A DNA stretch of 64,000 nt from Bacillota bacterium. Its GTDB lineage: Bacteria > Bacillota > Clostridia > Lachnospirales > Lachnospiraceae. Shown here one piece after another: positions 34,865 through 42,682 of the stretch; positions within the stretch are counted from its first letter, which is position 1, and each line of letters begins with the position of its first letter. A model generated the notes under the pieces. The model ran no database searches. It saw only the letters and a program-made list of their open reading frames with translations, and had not been told where the DNA came from. The position numbers and the translations under genes are program-made. The stretch covers positions 124,001 through 188,000 of the forward strand of contig JAEWQV010000015.1 of the NCBI GenBank assembly GCA_023399055.1, in the 5' to 3' direction.

Positions 34865-36619
34865 CTATTTAACTGAATTAACACTTCTCTTTACATAAGT
34901 TGTATGAAGGATATGATGTGCCTTATGACTGCCTGGCTTACCAAGATATTCTGCATACAATGTTTTAATAGAAGGATTATCATGTGATTTTCTATGAGGC
35001 ATATTAGCATCAATGTCATAGAGTGCCTTAGCACGTAAAGCTCTGATATCCTGGAAATTACGTACAGATGCAGGTTGTTGAGGCTGACCTCCACCATTTA
35101 CACATCCACCAGGGCATCCCATGATTTCAATAAAATGATAGTTTGCTTTACCGGATTTCACATCATCTAGAAGTGTTCTTGCATTTGCAAGACCGGAAGC
35201 AACAGCCACATTAACATCTAAGTCACCAATCTTATAAGTAGCTTCTTTTATTCCCTTGGTTCCTCTTACCTCGTTGAAGTCAAGACTTGCTAGTTCTTCG
35301 CCTGTTAAGGTTTCAACTGCTGTTCTAAGTGCAGCTTCCATAACACCACCTGTCGCACCAAAGATTACACCAGCACCGGTGGATCTGCCCAATGGATCAT
35401 CAAAATCTTCATCAGGAAGGGATAAGAAGTTAAGGCCAACTCGTTCGATCATTCTTGCAAGTTCCTTGGTAGTGATGGAAATATCCACATCTTGAACACC
35501 AGCAGCATTCTGATCATCTCTATCAATTTCAAACTTTTTAGCAGTGCAAGGCATTACGCTGACCATTACGATCTTTTCAGGATCAATGCCCATTTTCTCT
35601 GCATAGTAGGTCTTTGTTATAGCACCAAACATCTGCTGAGGAGATTTACAACTGGATAAGTTCTCAACCATATCAGGATAGTAATGCTCACAGAATTTAA
35701 CCCAACCAGGAGAACATGATGTGATTAAAGGTAAAACACCATTATTGCTAATTCTGGTAATTAACTCATTTGCTTCTTCCATAATGGTTAAGTCAGCTGC
35801 AAAATCAGTATCAAATACTTTATCAAAGCCTAATCGGCGAAGAGCTGCAACCATTTTCCCTTGAACGTTAGTACCGATAGGAAGACCGAAAGGCTCTCCA
35901 AGAGCAGCACGAACCGAAGGAGCTGTTTGAACCATAACGATTTTGTCTGGATCAGCAAGAGCTTCAAAAACTTCATCGGTAGATTCTTTTTCATATAATG
36001 CACCGGTAGGACATACTGCGATACACTGACCACAGGATACACAGCTGGTTTCACCTAGGCCCATATCAAAAGCGCAGGAAATGTTGGTTTTAAAGCCACG
36101 TTGATTTGCACCGATTACACCAATGCCCTGTGTGGTTTCGCATACAGCGCTGCAACGTCTGCAAAGGATACATTTATTGTTATCACGCATCATATGTGCT
36201 GAGGTGGTATCATACTCATAACGAGTACGTTCACCTTCGTATAAATCTTCCTGTTCCACTTTAAGGTCAGTGGACAGTTTCTGTAACTCACAGTTACCGC
36301 TACGTACGCAGGAGAGACATCTGCGATCGTGATTGGATAAGATGAGCTCTAAAGTCTTTTTACGGGACGCTAAAACTCTAGGAGAATTTGTTGTAATTTC
36401 CATACCCTCTGCAATCGGATATACACAGGATGCCACAAGGCTTCTGGCACCTTTTACTTCAACAACACAGATACGGCAAGCACCAATTTCATTGATTTCC
36501 TTAAGGTAACATAAGGTAGGGATATCAATGTAAGCAAGCTTTGCTGCTTCTAAAATTGTGGAACCTTTAGGAGCTTGAACGGGCATTCCATTTATTTTTA
36601 TAGTAACAGTTTCCATCAT
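34865..36619 (-). CDS. hydA: [FeFe] hydrogenase catalytic subunit, NAD(P)H-linked type
   Basis: A 584-residue HydA/HndD-type catalytic subunit. In order it shows an N-terminal [2Fe-2S] domain (CYLKEINEIGACRICVVEV), the His-Cys3 [4Fe-4S] segment HDRRCLSCVRSGNC, two [4Fe-4S] motifs (CILCRRCSAVCE, CVSCGQCIAVCP), and the H-cluster motifs TSCSPGW, MPCTAKKFE and GCPGGCVNGGGQP. All expected ligands are present. With NuoE- and NuoF-like subunits it forms the cytoplasmic complex that reduces protons using NADH and reduced ferredoxin, or runs in reverse. It is the last gene of the operon; the H-cluster maturases are not in the window. Confidence 0.95.
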   Translation of the reverse strand: MMETVTIKINGMPVQAPKGSTILEAAKLAYIDIPTLCYLKEINEIGACRICVVEVKGARSLVASCVYPIAEGMEITTNSPRVLASRKKTLELILSNHDRRCLSCVRSGNCELQKLSTDLKVEQEDLYEGERTRYEYDTTSAHMMRDNNKCILCRRCSAVCETTQGIGVIGANQRGFKTNISCAFDMGLGETSCVSCGQCIAVCPTGALYEKESTDEVFEALADPDKIVMVQTAPSVRAALGEPFGLPIGTNVQGKMVAALRRLGFDKVFDTDFAADLTIMEEANELITRISNNGVLPLITSCSPGWVKFCEHYYPDMVENLSSCKSPQQMFGAITKTYYAEKMGIDPEKIVMVSVMPCTAKKFEIDRDDQNAAGVQDVDISITTKELARMIERVGLNFLSLPDEDFDDPLGRSTGAGVIFGATGGVMEAALRTAVETLTGEELASLDFNEVRGTKGIKEATYKIGDLDVNVAVASGLANARTLLDDVKSGKANYHFIEIMGCPGGCVNGGGQPQQPASVRNFQDIRALRAKALYDIDANMPHRKSHDNPSIKTLYAEYLGKPGSHKAHHILHTTYVKRSVNSVK

Positions 36620-36651
36620 TAACCTCCATTTTAAATTTAACGGGTAGACAA

Positions 36652-38439
36652 CTATTTCTTAGAGATAGCAACAAATTTACATTTTTCCATACATGCACCG
36701 CACTTGATACATTTACTTTGATCAATGATATGTGCTTCCTTTACCTTGCCAGAGATTGCGCCGGTAGGACATACTCTAGCACAAAGAGTACAGCCCTTAC
36801 AGGTAATAGGATCGATAATATAGGAAAGTAAAGCTTTACATACTCCAGAAGGACACTTCTTATCAACAACATGGGAAATATATTCGTCTTTAAAGAAGTT
36901 CAGTGTGGATAATACAGGATTAGGTGCTGTCTGACCAAGACCACAGAGGGAATTGTCTTTAATGTAATAACAAAGTTCCTCCATTTTAGTCAGATCTTCC
37001 ATTGTTCCTTGACCATTGGTAATCTTCTCAAGTATTTCATAGAGACGCTTGGTACCAATACGGCAAGGAGTACATTTACCACAGGATTCATCTACCGTAA
37101 ATTCTAAGAAGAACTTAGCGATATCCACCATACAGTTATCTTCATCCATAACAATAAGTCCGCCGGAACCCATCATGGAGCCAATGCTTAATAGGTTGTC
37201 GTAATCGATTGGAATATCAAAGTGTTCTGCAGGAATACATCCGCCAGAAGGACCGCCAGTTTGTGCTGCTTTAAACTTCTTACCATTAGGAATACCACCG
37301 CCGATTTCATCGATAACTTCACGAAGTGGAGTTCCCATAGGGATTTCAACAAGACCAGTATTGTTAATCTTTCCGCCTAAGGCAAATACTTTTGTTCCTT
37401 TTGATTTTTCTGTTCCCATGGATGCGAACCAGTCAGCACCATTCAGGATAATTGGAGGAATATTTGCATAGGTTTCCACGTTATTTAAAATAGTAGGTTT
37501 TTGGAACAGACCCTTTTGAGCAGGGAACGGAGGACGAGGACGAGGCTCACCACGGTTACCTTCAATTGAGGTCATAAGTGCGGTTTCTTCACCACATACG
37601 AATGCACCTGCACCCAAACGAATTTCTATATTAAAATCAAAGCCGCTTCCAAAGATATCTTTACCAAGTAAGCCATATTCTCGTGCCTGATTAATAGCAA
37701 TTATAAGACGATCAACAGCGATTGGATACTCAGCACGCACATAAACATAGCCTTGAGATGCACCAATTGCATAGCCAGCAATTGCCATAGCCTCAAGAAG
37801 AACGTGTGGATCACCTTCCAGTACGGAACGATCCATAAATGCACCCGGGTCACCTTCATCGGCATTACAGCATACATATTTCTGATCGGCGTCGTTGCCT
37901 TTTGCAAGCTTCCATTTTAAACCGGTAGGGAAACCGCCGCCGCCACGACCTCTAAGACCGCTGTCTAGGATGGTTTGAATAACCTGGTCAGGCGTGTACT
38001 CGGTTAAAACCTTACCAAGAGCTTCATATCCGCCTGTTCCGATATATTCGTCAATGTTTTCTGGATTAATAACACCACAGTTACGAAGCGCTATTCTATG
38101 TTGTTTCTTATAGAAGTCAGTATCATTTAAGGATTTAAGACCATCCTCAGTTACCATTTCCTTATAAAGAAGACGAGTTACAATACGTCCCTTTAACAAA
38201 TGCTCGCCAACAATTTCTGCAATATCCTCTTCCTTAACCATTGCATAAAAAGAAGCTTCTGGATAAATAATTACGATTGGACCTAAAGCACAAAGGCCGT
38301 GACAGCCTGTCTGTACTACTGCAACCTCATCTCTTAGACCATTTTTATTAATCTCTGACTGCAGGGCTTCAATGATTTTCACGCTTCCGGAGGAAGTACA
38401 TCCGGTACCACCGCAAACTAAAACGTGTGAACGATACAT
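36652..38439 (-). CDS. hydB: NADH-binding hydrogenase subunit, NuoF/HydB-like
   Basis: A 595-residue flavoprotein subunit. A thioredoxin-like [2Fe-2S] domain (CGGTGCTSSG, CHGLCALGP) is followed by the NADH/FMN domain (GRGGGGFPTGLKWKLA, ADEGDPGAFMDR, GAGAFVCGEETAL). Next come the NuoF [4Fe-4S] motif ESCGKCTPCRIGTKR and a C-terminal pair of ferredoxin motifs (CKGCTLCARVCPTG, CIKCGACMEKC). This matches HydB/HndC of bifurcating and NADP-reducing hydrogenases. It is the likely entry point for NADH. It is 32 bases upstream of hydA and 18 bases downstream of hndB. Confidence 0.95.
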   Translation of the reverse strand: MYRSHVLVCGGTGCTSSGSVKIIEALQSEINKNGLRDEVAVVQTGCHGLCALGPIVIIYPEASFYAMVKEEDIAEIVGEHLLKGRIVTRLLYKEMVTEDGLKSLNDTDFYKKQHRIALRNCGVINPENIDEYIGTGGYEALGKVLTEYTPDQVIQTILDSGLRGRGGGGFPTGLKWKLAKGNDADQKYVCCNADEGDPGAFMDRSVLEGDPHVLLEAMAIAGYAIGASQGYVYVRAEYPIAVDRLIIAINQAREYGLLGKDIFGSGFDFNIEIRLGAGAFVCGEETALMTSIEGNRGEPRPRPPFPAQKGLFQKPTILNNVETYANIPPIILNGADWFASMGTEKSKGTKVFALGGKINNTGLVEIPMGTPLREVIDEIGGGIPNGKKFKAAQTGGPSGGCIPAEHFDIPIDYDNLLSIGSMMGSGGLIVMDEDNCMVDIAKFFLEFTVDESCGKCTPCRIGTKRLYEILEKITNGQGTMEDLTKMEELCYYIKDNSLCGLGQTAPNPVLSTLNFFKDEYISHVVDKKCPSGVCKALLSYIIDPITCKGCTLCARVCPTGAISGKVKEAHIIDQSKCIKCGACMEKCKFVAISKK

Positions 38440-38457
38440 AGTATGACCTCCTTCCGA

Positions 38458-38829
38458 TTAGCTGAGTACTTCAGCAATCGTATATTTTTGAATTACCTGA
38501 CCGCGAATTAAATGCTGATTAACAACTTCAACTGCTTTTTCAGGTGTCATTTTAATATAAGTTACTTTATCTTTACCGGGCTCCAATACCTCAACGATTG
38601 GTTCATATTGGCACAAGCCAATGCAGCCGGTCTGAGTTACTGCTATATGTGACAAGTTCTTTATCTGAATCTCATCAGATAGAGCGGTAAGAACAGGTCT
38701 TGCACCGCTTGCGATGCCACAGGTAGCCATTCCTACGATTACACGTGTCTGATCACTGGATTCACTGCGAATACCAATTTGACCCTGCATTTTTTCTCTT
38801 ATTGCCTTAAGCTCTTCAAGAGTTTTCAT
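38458..38829 (-). CDS. hndB: HndB-like [2Fe-2S] thioredoxin-fold ferredoxin
   Basis: A 123-residue protein with the thioredoxin-like [2Fe-2S] signature, Cys in MATCGIASGARPV and in VTQTGCIGLCQYEPI, like HndB of the Desulfovibrio NADP-reducing hydrogenase. It probably passes electrons within the complex. Its ribosome-binding site, TTAAGGAGG, is the last copy of an arm that is repeated upstream at 51-base intervals as part of hairpins (38836-39002). That leader is a possible translational control element. Confidence 0.9.
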   Translation of the reverse strand: MKTLEELKAIREKMQGQIGIRSESSDQTRVIVGMATCGIASGARPVLTALSDEIQIKNLSHIAVTQTGCIGLCQYEPIVEVLEPGKDKVTYIKMTPEKAVEVVNQHLIRGQVIQKYTIAEVLS

Positions 38830-38835
38830 GCTAAT

Positions 38836-39002
38836 CCTCCTTAAATAAAATATAAAATTATACTCGATATGATTAAGGAGAACTTTCCTCCTTAAATAAA
38901 ATATTAAATTATTACTATTGCTATTAAGGAGAATATCCCTCCTTAATGAACTATAAATATAACTTTATAACTGATGTGATTTAGGAGGCTGTACCCCCTA
39001 AA
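38836..39002 (-). repeat. Tandem 51-bp SD/anti-SD hairpin repeats before hndB
   Basis: On the mRNA strand the element reads TTAAGGAGG-(4-5 bases)-TCTCCTTAA as a hairpin, then an AT-rich spacer containing TTTATATTTTATT-like sequence, then the next copy. TTAAGGAGG arms lie at 38836-38844 (the real ribosome-binding site), 38887-38895 and 38938-38946, exactly 51 bases apart. A degenerate copy (TTTAGGGGG with CCTCCTAAA) lies near 38980-39002. The whole gap between the HATPase gene and hndB consists of these units. Confidence 0.85.
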
Positions 39003-39053
39003 GAGAAAAATATAACAATCTTTTATATCAACTTTGACTAAAACATGGAAAAA

Positions 39054-39608
39054 TCAGATACAATAGCCGCCATCCGTTTCGAATTGATTTTCCGTTAAAA
39101 ATTCTTTGATATAATTGGAAACTTCGGTTGAGTTTAATGGAATATCACCGAGAATCTCACGAAGCATTCGGGTATCAAGCGTAAATTGCTTTTCTTCAAA
39201 TTGATATCGATATACAAAATCCATTTGCGGGTTTAAAATAATTAAGGTATGAATTGTACTATTCATATCACCCAAGGGCATTCGATCAATATGAGATAAC
39301 CCAAAAGTTGCTGTAACTTTTGTACCGATATTAGGTGTTGATTGAATGTCGAAGCTGCCACCGGTGGCAAGTGCAGCCATTTGAAAAAATGGGATACCAA
39401 GACCTATCCTACGTGTTGTTCGTGTCGTATAGAAAGGGTCCCTAACTTGCATTAGTTGCTCGCTTGTCATTCCACAACCATTGTCGGTAATAGTAATGGA
39501 CAAAGCATCTAAATCTCTATGTATTTCTATGTCTATTTCAACAAGCCCAGCACCAGCTCTTATTGAGTTGTTTGCAATATCTAATACATTAAGAGATAAT
39601 TCTGTCAT
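39054..39608 (-). CDS. Histidine-kinase-like ATPase in hydrogenase operon
   Basis: A 184-residue protein with a GHKL ATPase fold: N-box LDIANNSIRAGA, G1 DNGCGM and G2 GLGIP, but no dimerisation or phosphoacceptor His domain. The C-terminal 60 residues are not part of the ATPase. Such stand-alone ATPases occur regularly between NuoE- and HndB/NuoF-like genes in clostridial hydrogenase operons; the role is unknown. It follows nuoE by four bases. It may act as a redox-linked kinase or anti-sigma-type regulator. Confidence 0.85.
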   Translation of the reverse strand: MTELSLNVLDIANNSIRAGAGLVEIDIEIHRDLDALSITITDNGCGMTSEQLMQVRDPFYTTRTTRRIGLGIPFFQMAALATGGSFDIQSTPNIGTKVTATFGLSHIDRMPLGDMNSTIHTLIILNPQMDFVYRYQFEEKQFTLDTRMLREILGDIPLNSTEVSNYIKEFLTENQFETDGGYCI

Positions 39609-39612
39609 CCGA

Positions 39613-40107
39613 TTACCTATACTTTGCTAAAACGCCGTCAAGATCATCTAGGGAAAGCTTACCGTATACGTCCTCATTCACTGTTAATACAGGTGCAAGT
39701 CCACATGCCCCGATACAACGACAAGCTTCTAATGAGAATTTCCCATCCTCTGTGCAACCACCATCTTCTACACCAAGCATTTCCTTAAGCTTATCAAAAA
39801 GGTCACCAGAACCTTTCACGTAACAAGCGGTTCCCAAGCAAACGGATATATTGAATTTGCCCTTAGGATTTAAGGAAAACTGAGAGTAAAAGGTTACTAT
39901 CCCGTAAACTTTTTCTAATGGTACATTCATTTCATCAGAGATGATGGTCTGAACTTCAATTGGAAGATAGCCATAAATCTCCTGAGCCTTTTGCAGAATA
40001 GGCATTAATGCGCCTCTGTCTTCTTTGTGATCAGCAATAACTTGTAAAAGTGCAGCCTCCTGCTCTTTTGTTCCTGCAAAGGGTACTGTACTAGTTTGCA
40101 ATCCCAT
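39613..40107 (-). CDS. hydC: Hydrogenase [2Fe-2S] subunit, NuoE/HydC-like
   Basis: A 164-residue NuoE-type subunit. A helical N-terminal part (LPIEVQTIISDEMNVPLEKVYGI) leads into the thioredoxin-like [2Fe-2S] domain with VCLGTACYVKGSG and ACRCIGACGLAPVL, giving four Cys ligands. It is the first gene of the hydrogenase operon (hydC, HATPase, hndB, hydB, hydA), with AAGGAGG before its ATG and a Rex-like operator in its promoter. Confidence 0.93.
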   Translation of the reverse strand: MGLQTSTVPFAGTKEQEAALLQVIADHKEDRGALMPILQKAQEIYGYLPIEVQTIISDEMNVPLEKVYGIVTFYSQFSLNPKGKFNISVCLGTACYVKGSGDLFDKLKEMLGVEDGGCTEDGKFSLEACRCIGACGLAPVLTVNEDVYGKLSLDDLDGVLAKYR

Positions 40108-40162
40108 TTATTTACCTCCTTGAATTAGCGTGTTTCCACAAAAATACATAAAATAGCGTAAT

Positions 40163-40191
40163 TATGTTAAAATTATAACATATCTATGTTA
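40163..40191 (-). promoter_or_regulatory. Rex-like operator over the hydrogenase -10 box
   Basis: TATGTTA-6 bases-TAACATA (40163-40182) contains TGTTAA-N4-ATAACA, one mismatch from the Rex consensus TTGTTAA-N4-TTAACAA core. On the minus strand the TATAAT -10 box (40172-40177) lies inside it. A third half-site makes a second palindrome, TAACATA-TC-TATGTTA (40176-40191), and TTAAC-AAC-GTTAA follows at 40210-40222. Rex senses the NADH/NAD ratio and controls fermentation genes in clostridia. Confidence 0.6.
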
Positions 40192-40319
40192 AAAAATCTA
40201 CAAAAAATATTAACAACGTTAACTATTTTTGAAAAAATTATAATATACAACATCTACAATTGATATTTACAAGGATTTACTATTACGGGGAAGGAACCAT
40301 AACCTTAGTTAATCCTGCA

Positions 40320-40348
40320 TTGTATTTATTAGCAAAATGTATTATAAT
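40320..40348 (+). promoter_or_regulatory. Promoter of the PAS/sensory hydrogenase cluster
   Basis: TTGTAT at 40320-40325 and TATAAT at 40343-40348 with a 17-base spacer, 88 bases before the ATG at 40436. Confidence 0.7.
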
Positions 40349-40435
40349 ACAAAGAAGAAGAAAATAGTGATTTTATGCTGTTATTCAAAATTTTAAAGAA
40401 AAAAATGTCTGATGAACTTTAGGAAGGCGTTACCA

Positions 40436-41740
40436 ATGGAAGAATTAAATACACAATTAGATATACTTTTGCAGACCACCCCGGGGGGAATGGCTAAATT
40501 AGCATTGGATGATATGCTTTCCATCCTTTATGCAACAGACACCTTTTATAAGCTAATAAAAAGTGTAACAGACAAAGATATTAAGGGGGCAGTTTCATTG
40601 CTGCGCATGGTGTATTCTGCAGATATTATAAATTTGACGCAACAAATTGCAGCTCAAAAACAGCGTAAGGATAACCTGATCAGCTTCAATTTTCGTACGC
40701 TACAGCAAGATGGCAGTTTTAAATGGATTATTATAAATGGAAGTAAAACAGAGGAAGTTTATCAGCCCGCTGCGAAAGCATACCCTGTATATTCATGCAT
40801 TGCTATTGATATAACCAATCAAATGCAAAGATTTAAAGAATTAGAGCAAACCAATGATTATCATAGAATAATATCAGAATTATCAAGGGATTTATTCTTT
40901 GAATATGAGATTGCCTCAGATACGATAACCTTTACAGAACAATTTCGTGAATTGTTTGGAATGGATTCTGTTATAACCAATTTTAGAAAGAGATTAGAGA
41001 AAACAAAACTAGTTCATGAAGATGAACTTCCTGCGATTATAGCAATCTTTAATAGTATCATGAGTGGTAGAAAACTGGCAAGGTTTGAAGTAAGGTTGAT
41101 TCAGAAGGACGGTTCTGCGGTATGGTATACTTGTTATGTTTCTATCATATTGGGTGAAAATAAAAATCCATATAAGGTTGTTGGTAAATTCTCAACAATG
41201 AATATAGTGAATTATGAATCAGAAGAAACAAAGCCGCAAGCTGTGCTAGATGCAACTACCAATGTTTGTACGAAGGATTCTGCGGTAAATCTGATACAAA
41301 ACATGGCTTCGAAACAAAAAGAAGATATTTTTTCTGCATTCTTACTACTGGATATTCGTAACTATAAGGGAATAAATGAAGTTAAGAAAATTATGAATGG
41401 AGAGAATATTCTGACCACAATCGGAGGTGTTCTTAAGAGTCAAGTAAGAACCAGCGATATTGTTGGAAGAATAGGTATAAGTGAATTCGTAATTTATGTG
41501 AGGGAGCTACCAACGGATAAAGTAGTATATGAGCTTGCAGAACGAATCTGCAAGAAGGTGGAGGCTTTGCACTCCTATACCAATACAAAAAGTAATTTAA
41601 CCGTAAGTGTTGGAATAGCGTTTCATCGTGGACCAGAGGATTATACAACCTTATTTGCTAATGCCAATTCAGCACTTGTCATGGCTAAGAAGGTAACCAA
41701 TAGCTCCTTTGAGGTGTTTAGCGGCTCAATGCTTTCCTAA
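40436..41740 (+). CDS. PAS protein with degenerate GGDEF domain
   Basis: The start is set at ATG 40436 (434 residues), eight bases after AGGAAGG; the ATG at 40412 has only a weak site. Two PAS-like domains (about 15-130 and 140-255, the latter with KDGSAVWYTCYVSIILGEN) precede a GGDEF-fold domain (about 275-430). The active-site signature that should read GG(D/E)EF is GISEF here, in VGRIGISEFVIYVREL, so it should not make cyclic di-GMP. It may bind GTP or act as a scaffold. It heads the signalling cluster that diverges from the hydrogenase operon. Confidence 0.85.
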   Translation: MEELNTQLDILLQTTPGGMAKLALDDMLSILYATDTFYKLIKSVTDKDIKGAVSLLRMVYSADIINLTQQIAAQKQRKDNLISFNFRTLQQDGSFKWIIINGSKTEEVYQPAAKAYPVYSCIAIDITNQMQRFKELEQTNDYHRIISELSRDLFFEYEIASDTITFTEQFRELFGMDSVITNFRKRLEKTKLVHEDELPAIIAIFNSIMSGRKLARFEVRLIQKDGSAVWYTCYVSIILGENKNPYKVVGKFSTMNIVNYESEETKPQAVLDATTNVCTKDSAVNLIQNMASKQKEDIFSAFLLLDIRNYKGINEVKKIMNGENILTTIGGVLKSQVRTSDIVGRIGISEFVIYVRELPTDKVVYELAERICKKVEALHSYTNTKSNLTVSVGIAFHRGPEDYTTLFANANSALVMAKKVTNSSFEVFSGSMLS

Positions 41741-41805
41741 GTTTAAATGTAACTTTGCATTAACGGCTCAAGGTCTACCGATATGAAAGAAAGGCATGGT
41801 TAGAT

Positions 41806-42159
41806 ATGACAATTGCAGATGTAAGAGATATTCTGGAAGCGAAATGGGTTGTTGGTGAAGAGTGGAAGGATAAAGAGGTTCATACAGCCTGTGGATCTGA
41901 TATGATGAGTGATGTACTAGCCTTTATGAAGGACCAATCTGTGTTACTTACCGGGCTATGTAATCCTCAGGTAATTCGAACATGTGAAATGATGGATATT
42001 ATATGTGTTGTTTTTGTCCGCGGAAAATATCCGGATGAAACAATGGTTCAATTGGCAAAAGAGAAAGAGATAGTTTTATTAACTTCCGGACATCGGATGT
42101 TCTCGGCGTGTGGATTGTTATATGAAAATGGTCTTCGAGGAGGTCCGGATTATAAGTGA
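41806..42159 (+). CDS. DRTGG-domain protein 1
   Basis: A 117-residue stand-alone DRTGG domain (seen in phosphotransacetylase-like and CBS proteins), soluble, with Cys in HTACGSD, LTGLCNP and TCEMMDIICVVF. The function is unknown; such proteins accompany sensory-type [FeFe] hydrogenases in clostridia. It overlaps the next gene by four bases. Its leader contains AGAAAGGCATGGTT, which occurs identically before the second DRTGG gene at 44045. Confidence 0.8.
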   Translation: MTIADVRDILEAKWVVGEEWKDKEVHTACGSDMMSDVLAFMKDQSVLLTGLCNPQVIRTCEMMDIICVVFVRGKYPDETMVQLAKEKEIVLLTSGHRMFSACGLLYENGLRGGPDYK

Positions 42160-42611
42160 GCGAAGAAAATACAATTATAATGTCCTATGAGGTTCCTGCA
42201 AATGACTTTACAAGAGCGGGCGAAGCCTCCAGCAGTGTTAAAAGTAAGTTAAAGAAGATGGGTGTAAAGCCCGAAATTATCCGTAAAGTTGCAATTGCCA
42301 TGTATGAGGGTGAAATCAACATGGTAATACATGCTTATGGAGGTAAAATAGAAGTCATTGTTTCACCGGAAGAAATTGAGATGATTTTAAAGGATGAGGG
42401 ACCAGGAATTGCGGATATTGAACTAGCAATGCAAGTAGGTTTTTCCACTGCACCAGATAATATCCGCTCCTTGGGCTTTGGGGCAGGAATGGGTCTGCCC
42501 AATATGAAAAAATATTCGGATGAAATGGTAATCGATACAGTTCTAGGTGTTGGAACCACGGTTATCATGAAGGTTAGAATGATGGAACCAGAGGAACTTA
42601 GTGGTGATTAA
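42156..42611 (+). CDS. RsbW-like anti-sigma/serine kinase ATPase
   Basis: A 151-residue GHKL ATPase of the RsbW/SpoIIAB type: N-box VAIAMYEGEINMVIHAYGG, G1 LKDEGPGIAD and G2 GFGAGMGLPNMKK. Members phosphorylate anti-anti-sigma proteins or hold sigma factors, but no STAS partner or sigma gene is adjacent. Position between a DRTGG gene and the sensory hydrogenase gene suggests it transmits the hydrogenase signal. Confidence 0.88.
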   Translation: MSEENTIIMSYEVPANDFTRAGEASSSVKSKLKKMGVKPEIIRKVAIAMYEGEINMVIHAYGGKIEVIVSPEEIEMILKDEGPGIADIELAMQVGFSTAPDNIRSLGFGAGMGLPNMKKYSDEMVIDTVLGVGTTVIMKVRMMEPEELSGD

Positions 42612-42682
42612 TTTTTAAATGTTAATTTTATAACAATTAAAAGGAGAAGTTATAGTATCATGTAAGATAGGGAGGTAAGAGC

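Noticed and set aside
37701..37907. Small ORFs inside the hydrogenase genes (also 34891-35097, 35256-35495, 35830-36054)
   Set aside because: All are out-of-frame shadows of hydA or hydB, whose own frames carry every cofactor motif.
38836..39002. Repeat array considered as CRISPR
   Set aside because: Only three to four units, and the AT-rich spacers between hairpins are similar to one another rather than unique. There are no cas genes, and the last repeat is a ribosome-binding site.
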